From: Allium sativum
Taxonomy: Eukaryota > Streptophyta > Magnoliopsida > Asparagales > Amaryllidaceae
Assembly: GCA_030737875.1 (NCBI GenBank)
Contig: CM060923.1
Location: 493,856,453-493,920,452 of the forward strand
DNA: 64,000 nucleotides
Direction: 5' to 3'
The notes under the pieces were generated by a model. The model was not told the DNA's origin and searched no databases. It was given only the letters and a program-made list of their open reading frames with translations. Position numbers and translations under genes: made by a program. Position 1 is the stretch's first letter, and each line of letters starts with the position of its first letter. Positions 58,816-64,000 of the stretch are shown here, piece by piece.

Positions 58816-60180
58816 CTACACACTGATACATAGTTCTAGTACCAAATACTGATTCCGACTATTCCTTCCTTTATGCGCCCACAAATGTTCCACCAACTGG
58901 TCACGCAATTGGAAGTGTGCAGCTTGATCTTCAATGTGTTGAACCATATCAACATATTCTTCCATTGAGTTTACATCTTTATGGGGTTTTGCATTTGAGC
59001 CCGTAAACATGTCAGGATAATTAGACTTTTGATTCTTATATCCGCCTCTTTCAGACTCCACAATCATGTTATGTATTATTATACAAGCATACATGATTTC
59101 TGAAAGCACTCTTGCATCATGAAAACGAGCAGGATTTCGTAAAATATGAAATCGGGCTTGTAAAACACCAAACGTACGTTCGATGTCCTTTCTGTAGCTA
59201 GCTACTTTTTCAGTGAAATACCTTTCTTTATCATTTGATGGAACTCTGTACCCTTGCATCAAAGTTCTCCACTTTGGGTATATTCCATCGACTAGGTAGT
59301 ACCCAGTTTTGTGTTCGATATTACCAAGTTTATATGAAACATCTGTTGACAGTCCGTTAGCAAGTTCTGTGAAAAGATATGATTGTTTTAAAACATTTAT
59401 ATCATTCAATGAACCTGGGACTCCAAAAAAATCATGCCAAACCCATAAATCGTCTGTTGCTACTGCTTCAAGGATCATTGATGGCACTTTCTTATGTCCG
59501 GTGAACATTCCTTTCCATCCCGTTGGGCAGTTTTTCCAAGCCCAATGCATGCAATCTAAACTTCCAATCATACCTGGAAATCCTCTGGCTTCTGCCCTGC
59601 GTAGTATCCTGGTTATATCGTTAGGTCCAGGCGTCTATAGATACTCCTTCCCAAACTCTGCAACAACTGTTTTACAGAATTCTTTCAGACACTCTATTGC
59701 TGTTGATGCTACGATTCTGAAATATTCATCCATTTGATCGCCAGATGTTCCATAGCTTAACATCCTCAACGCCGAGGTGATTTTGATGTGTGGTGAATGG
59801 CCGATTTCTTGTGCTCTGTTCAGTCTATAAGTGAAATATGGATTTGACTGGTGAAGTTTAAGATATATTTTTGAGAAAATAGCCGGACTCATACGGTAAC
59901 GACGGCGGAACAAAGTTATATCAAAGGTTGGATTGTCGATGAAGTAATCCCTCATTAGTCTTTCATGTCCATCCTTGTAGTCTCTCTTATACCGTCGGTC
60001 AATCCGGCCATGCATGCTACCCCGATGGTTGCTAGTTGAGCCTTCAGCGAAATAATTGGAATACGCAACCATTGCGTGCTGTTCCAGCTCCTCCTCCGTC
60101 TCTTGCTCCACTTCTAGTTCGGAATTATCAGTTTGATTCTTCTTGTTTTTGTAGTAATGGTAGTATAGATTTGGATCCAT
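58816..60180 (-). pseudogene. PIF/Harbinger DDE transposase, one stop codon
   Basis: Start at the ATG at 60180 (MDPNLYYHYYKNK), the first Met after the promoter-like TATATATA at 60239-60246. The N-terminal region has an acidic Glu stretch and RRYRMSPAIFSKIYLKL; the catalytic part carries the Asp of GSLDCMHW (near 59557), the Asp of LVDGIYPKW and the Glu of DIERTFGVLQ, the DDE triad of this superfamily. The total is 455 codons including both stops. A TAG at 59635-59637 after GKEYL splits the frame before TPGPND; nothing else is broken, and all three catalytic residues are on the downstream side. It is convergent with ORF1. This transposase could have mobilised the PMD element if the terminus similarity is real. 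Confidence 0.9.
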
Positions 60181-60238
60181 TGCTTGCTTTTTTATAAGTT
60201 GAGTTTCGTTGTTCTCTCTAAGCGTATCCGAACGAGAG

Positions 60239-60246
60239 ATATATAT
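60239..60246 (-). promoter_or_regulatory. Likely TATA box of the transposase gene
   Basis: TATATATA on the minus strand about 60 bases before the start codon at 60180. Confidence 0.45.
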
Positions 60247-60689
60247 AAGCAGGGATGGTGAACTAAATATCTCTGACATAGAGTACATGTAGGCAATATG
60301 TAATAACCCGGAAAATCTGGGCCAGTTTAAAAATATTATTTTGGCAATTTTAGCGAATTTTGATTATTTAAAATGAATTATTTTAAATAATATCGATGAG
60401 AAATTTATTTTGAATATAATTCGAATGTATATTTTATATACGTCGTCGTTAGAATATTAATATTTATATATAATTATAAATAGAATTGAAAATGGCGCGG
60501 TAGTTCGATAATTCGATTTCAAATTTCATTTGAATGTACCGGGTGCAAAACAATCCGGATTTTAGTGAAACCAAAAATATTAGGATCTAATTGATAATAT
60601 ATTTCCAACGAATCCGGGAAATCGAAATTTCATAACGGGAATCAAAAGATATGTCCAGTTGAAAATTCTGAATAGTCGCTATGGAATTC

Positions 60690-60935
60690 AGGCCCTTAAA
60701 AATGGACATTTTGCAAACGACCTCGGATTTCGACGAAACCAGTTTTGTTGGGTCCGTGATGTAAAGTTATTGCTAGGTGTCAAATTTCATAATTTTTCGA
60801 ATCAATATGTGAGCGTGGCAAAGGAAAACGCGTTTGACCAGTTTCAGTTGATTTTAATCAACTGGAAAATGGCCATTTTTCCAACGGTCTCGGAATTCGA
60901 CGAAACTAGTTTTGTTAGGACCGTATAGTCAATAC
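60690..60935. repeat. Duplicated U3 motif (CGACGAAACxAGTTTTGTT)
   Basis: The motif GACGAAACCAGTTTTGTTGG at about 60733 recurs as GACGAAACTAGTTTTGTTAG at about 60899, each preceded by a short GGACATTTT/GGCCATTTTT stretch. Related copies lie at about 33600-33655 and 33780-33815 in the other giant LTR, suggesting conserved promoter modules. Confidence 0.55.
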
Positions 60936-61199
60936 GAAGCTAGAAAATATTTTTCTGGAATTTTCCTAGTTAGTATGTGACCCCGGTAAATTGAAATGCG
61001 TGTTCAAATTCAATATATAGAGTTATATGTTGATTTCAACGGAAACTGATTCAAACGATCATATCAGCTTGCGATACATATCCCATTGGGTTCGGAATGG
61101 GGGTAGAACGCTATAGACGACAGGCGGTGGGCCTCGTTTCGAGGTCGTATGTAAAAGTCAACTTTTTGAAATATAAATTAATTAAATAAATTAATTTCT

Positions 61200-61860
61200 T
61201 ATTTTGCATATACCCCCCCCCCCCCGTATATTCTTCAACCCGATCAGAAGAAAAAGGAAAAAAAAAACCCTAAATCGCCCGTCATCCCCCCCCCCTAACC
61301 AGTCGTCGCGCCTCCTCCGAGGAACTTTCCCCCATCTCCGGCGAGCATTGGCGACCCCCCCTCCCCTCAGCATCGACCGTCGTTTCCCTCCCCGTCTGAA
61401 GATCGACAGACCTCGAAACCCGAACCCGAGCAAACCCTAGCGCCGCCAGCTCCAACGCAACCACCACCCCCTGGACCACCGTAGACCGCCACCGCTGGAA
61501 GCCCAGAGCACCCCTCCGACGAAGAACCCCCCCCCCCTCCCGTCATTCACGAAACAGAAATCAAATTTAAAGAAAAAAAAGAAAAAAAAGAGGATCGTCG
61601 GGGGGGAAAGAAGCCGCCGCCCTCTCCTCCCAGGTGGCGCGCCCACCACCAGAGCCTCCCCAGTCTTCCTCGCGCGACGCCCTCACCCACTCGAAGCCCC
61701 ACAACCGGGAAGATCAATCGCGAGCCTCCATGAAGCCCTAGTCCCAAAAATTCGCCCAATACCGACCACCTCCGCTGCTCAGTCGCGAGCGCCCCCCCTC
61801 CGTCCGACTCAGCGCACCCCGACCCCCCCTTTGAACAAATGCAGCCCCTCCAACTCCAGT
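61200..61860. other. GC-rich, pyrimidine-rich leader block in the LTR
   Basis: After GCATATACCCCC the plus strand becomes C-rich (several runs of 8-12 C's, CCGCCGCC) for about 650 bases inside AT-rich DNA, ending at a possible splice donor, AGTGTGAGTTC (about 61871-61881). It includes AAACCCTAAATCG, as seen in plant leader sequences. The Gly/Arg- and Pro-rich frames here are compositional and not supported as genes. Confidence 0.5.
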
Positions 61861-62374
61861 TCGGAAAAAAAAGTGTGAGTTCTTTTATTTTATTTTAGTT
61901 TAATTTCTGATTTTATCCCAAGTTAAAAATATAGTTTTAAATCAGTTTTATTTAAGGTAAGTCAATGGTTGGGAAAAACTGGTTTTGTTTATAGGTAAAA
62001 CTGATTTTCATGATTAGTTAAAAACTGATTTGTATGCTAGATATAAAAAAAATCTGAACTTTATTTGATTTGAAGTATTAAAAATATAATCTTTACTATA
62101 TAGAAGTGGTAGAAATATGATTTTTGTTTATGTAGAGAATTAAAAATATCATCTTTATATAGTAGGAGGGATAAAAATATTGTTTCTATCATGGTAGCAA
62201 GTTAAAAATATTATTTTTATTCGTGTAGCTAAGTAAAAATATAATTTTCATAACGAAATAAAAATATCACCTTTATATAGGTAGCACATAAAAATGTGAT
62301 TTTTATAGTGATGAAGTCGATATTTTTGAAAAGGTGAAGTCTATATTTTTGAAAAGGCGAAATTTTTATGTATT

Positions 62375-62645
62375 GAATAGCATAGTAAAAATTCGATTTT
62401 TATATATTGAATAGAGAAGTAAAAATTCGATTTTTATATATTGAATAATGAAGTAAAAATTCGATTTTTATATATTGAATAACGAAGTAAAAATTCGATT
62501 TTTATATATTGAATAGCAAAGTAAAAATGTGATTTTTATATATCGAACATGGAAGTAAAAATGTGATTTTTATATATCGAACATCGAAGTAAAAATATGA
62601 TTTTTATATATCGAACATCGATGTAAAAATATGATTTTTATATAT
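62375..62645. repeat. 34-bp AT-rich tandem repeat
   Basis: About 8 units of GAAGTAAAAATTCGATTTTT plus ATATATTGAATAA, the later ones changing to ATGTG and ATCGAACATC. The spacing of GAAGT at 62416, 62450 and 62484 gives the period. More degenerate AAAAATAT units precede it from about 62080. Confidence 0.85.
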
Positions 62646-63510
62646 GTAGTGGCTACGGGCAAAGAAAGTGATATCGGCGGGAACAGTGAAGATTTCTATC
62701 AATGAAGTGCCGTGGAGCTAGGATAGCTATTTGTGAGAATTTCTCACCTTTCAATTTCTTTTTATAGTTATATATATATATATACTAGGATGCAGACGGT
62801 GCTTAGTAGCACCCGACACAATCGTCCACAGACCATGGACTTGTTTGTTTGGTTGCATAGATTAGTTAGATGATTTGATTTGAAATTGAATTGTTTGGTG
62901 AAATGAATGGATTGATTGATGTGTGAATGGCGTGGGCCTTCACTAGACCGGGGATAAGGCTAAGCCTCGTCCCGTTTCTAGTATCGTGCCGTTATGCCGC
63001 CGAAATTTTCTAAAATATGTTAGAAAAATAAAAATATCATTTTATTTAAAGAATGAACTGAATAGAAATTCATATGTTGGAATAAAATGTTTTATCGTTA
63101 AAAATATATTTTTTTTAACGTGGATATGAATAAATAAATGTTCATTTACAAACCCGACGGTTTGTTTATGTACACCTATTTGAAGGACATTGATTGGGTC
63201 GATAAATTTTACACATCGCCCAACTGTACAAATAAAATATTTGTTTGATTGTTTGAAACCCCACACGGGTGTTAGGATGAAATTTGAAGTTCACTCATCC
63301 TGATTGATTAAGTATGTCGATCGATCGATTGACAGGCTGTTATAAGCGTTAGATATCTATATTTGATGCTTATACAGTGTAGTGCACTTTGGTTGATGGT
63401 TGATTATTTTTCAATGCTATATTACATGTGTTGTATGAAAATCCATATAATTAACTTTATATGGTAATTGATTGGGCCTCATTCCAATTTGAAAAATAAA
63501 GAAGATATAT
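62646..63510. other. Unique part of the giant LTR
   Basis: About 860 bases; a GGGGATAAGGCTAAGCCTCG stretch near 62950 is the only GC-richer part. No ORF supported. Confidence 0.4.
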
Positions 63511-63775
63511 AATAAGAGTTCATGTGTTGATAGTACTCATCCATTGAGATTGGTCATGTGTTGAACGAAATATTTTAGTAATAAAATTTACATCTTTATC
63601 AATATAAAATAAGAGTTTATGTGCTGACAGTACTCATCCATTGAGATTGGTCATGTGTTGAACGAAATATTTTAGTAATAAAATTTACATCTTTATCAAT
63701 ATAAAATAAGAGTTCATGTGTTGACAGTACTCATCCATTGAGATTGGTCATGTGTTGAATGAAATATTTTGATAA
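63511..63775. repeat. 97-bp direct repeat, three units
   Basis: AATAAGAGTTCATGTG begins at 63511, 63608 and 63705; the units are nearly identical, with the third cut off after GAAATATTTT. Confidence 0.9.
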
Positions 63776-63889
63776 TAACAACTATTTTGAAAAAGAAATA
63801 TTTGAAATAGAATATTTGAAAATAGAAATTTATGAAGCCGTGTTGATTAGATTGACGCCATTTTGACGTAAACGATTTATATCGATTTT

Positions 63890-64000
63890 ATTCATTTCGA
63901 AATGAATTGAATATAAAACGACTTCGAAATGAATTGAATATAAAACGATTTCGAAATGAATTAAATATAAAACGATTTCGAAATGAATTGAATATAAAAC
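63890..64000. repeat. 27-bp tandem repeat running off the window
   Basis: Units AATGAATTGAATATAAAACG plus ATTTCGA, about four to the window end. Each contains the palindrome ATTTCGAAAT. Confidence 0.85.

Larger units (their letters stand above)
56568..60298 (+). mobile_element. PIF/Harbinger DNA transposon, right end cut by an LTR
   Basis: Begins after TTA (56565-56567) with GAGCACAACCAACAATGG, then a hairpin GCTTGTT...AACAAGC and AACGGC palindromes. It carries the two standard Harbinger genes in convergent order: Myb/SANT-like ORF1 on the plus strand and DDE transposase on the minus strand. At 60299 the TGTAATAACCC end of a gypsy LTR begins, so the right terminus must lie beyond that insertion, outside the window, or is lost. 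Each gene has one stop codon, so the copy seems recently inactivated. Confidence 0.8.
60299..64000 (+). repeat. Start of a third giant gypsy LTR, cut by the window edge
   Basis: Begins TGTAATAACCCGG, like the LTR starts at 13213-22912 and 32873-45180. The U3 part shares GCGCGGTAGTTCG and a TTTTGCAAACGACCTC...TTTTGTTGG segment with the 32873 element. No LTR end or primer site is reached, so the LTR is at least 3.7 kb. The likely target duplication on this side is CAATA (60294-60298). It appears to have interrupted the Harbinger element. Confidence 0.6.

Noticed and set aside
61191..61759. Gly/Arg-rich and Pro-rich ORFs on both strands
   Set aside because: They arise from a C-rich tract; both strands are open in several frames and nothing resembles a family.

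Overview
The window is plant nuclear DNA, about 64 kb of nested and tandem transposable elements. Evidence: LTR retrotransposons primed by tRNA-iMet, a Ty3/gypsy chromovirus, PIF/Harbinger genes, a plant mobile domain (PMD) gene, GT-AG introns, and a pseudogene of the plant-type xylose isomerase gene. The sequence suggests a flowering plant with a repeat-rich genome; species cannot be assigned. I see no intact ordinary host gene, no tRNA or rRNA gene and no CRISPR array.

Layout. 1-12180: tandem array (internal - LTR - internal - LTR, minus strand) of a non-autonomous Sirevirus-like Copia derivative with 3,168-bp LTRs and one surviving gag-like gene. 12181-13207: unique AT-rich DNA. 13213-22912: complete 9.7-kb Tekay-like gypsy element (minus strand, target duplication CACCA) whose gag-pol carries three TAG stops and two frameshifts. 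22918-25140: nothing recognisable, then an orphan CACTA-type terminus ending at 25344. 25345-31198: minus-strand Tat-like gypsy remnant without pol, with an antisense coiled-coil gene. 31199 to about 49850: a second Tat-like remnant on the plus strand, whose decayed gag is split by a complete 12.3-kb non-autonomous giant-LTR element (32873-45180, target duplication GTTCC). 49855-50192: 34-bp palindromic tandem repeat. 51668-52711: xylose isomerase pseudogene with introns.

52928-60298 is the most interesting part. A 3.6-kb segment carries a three-exon PMD gene and the 3' end of an unknown convergent ORF. It ends at 56515 in a sequence resembling an inverted copy of the terminus of the adjacent PIF/Harbinger element (56568 onward), which carries a two-exon Myb/SANT-like ORF1 and a DDE transposase. 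Both ends carry the same AACGGC-type palindromes at a similar distance upstream of the first gene, so PMD seems to sit in the ORF1 position of a Harbinger-family element. A 34-bp direct repeat bracketing the PMD segment looks like the scar of an interrupted gap repair that removed its left end.

60299-64000: the start of another giant gypsy LTR, full of minisatellites and running off the window. Most nonsense codons in the decayed genes can be read as C-to-T or G-to-A changes, as expected of methylated, silenced elements.
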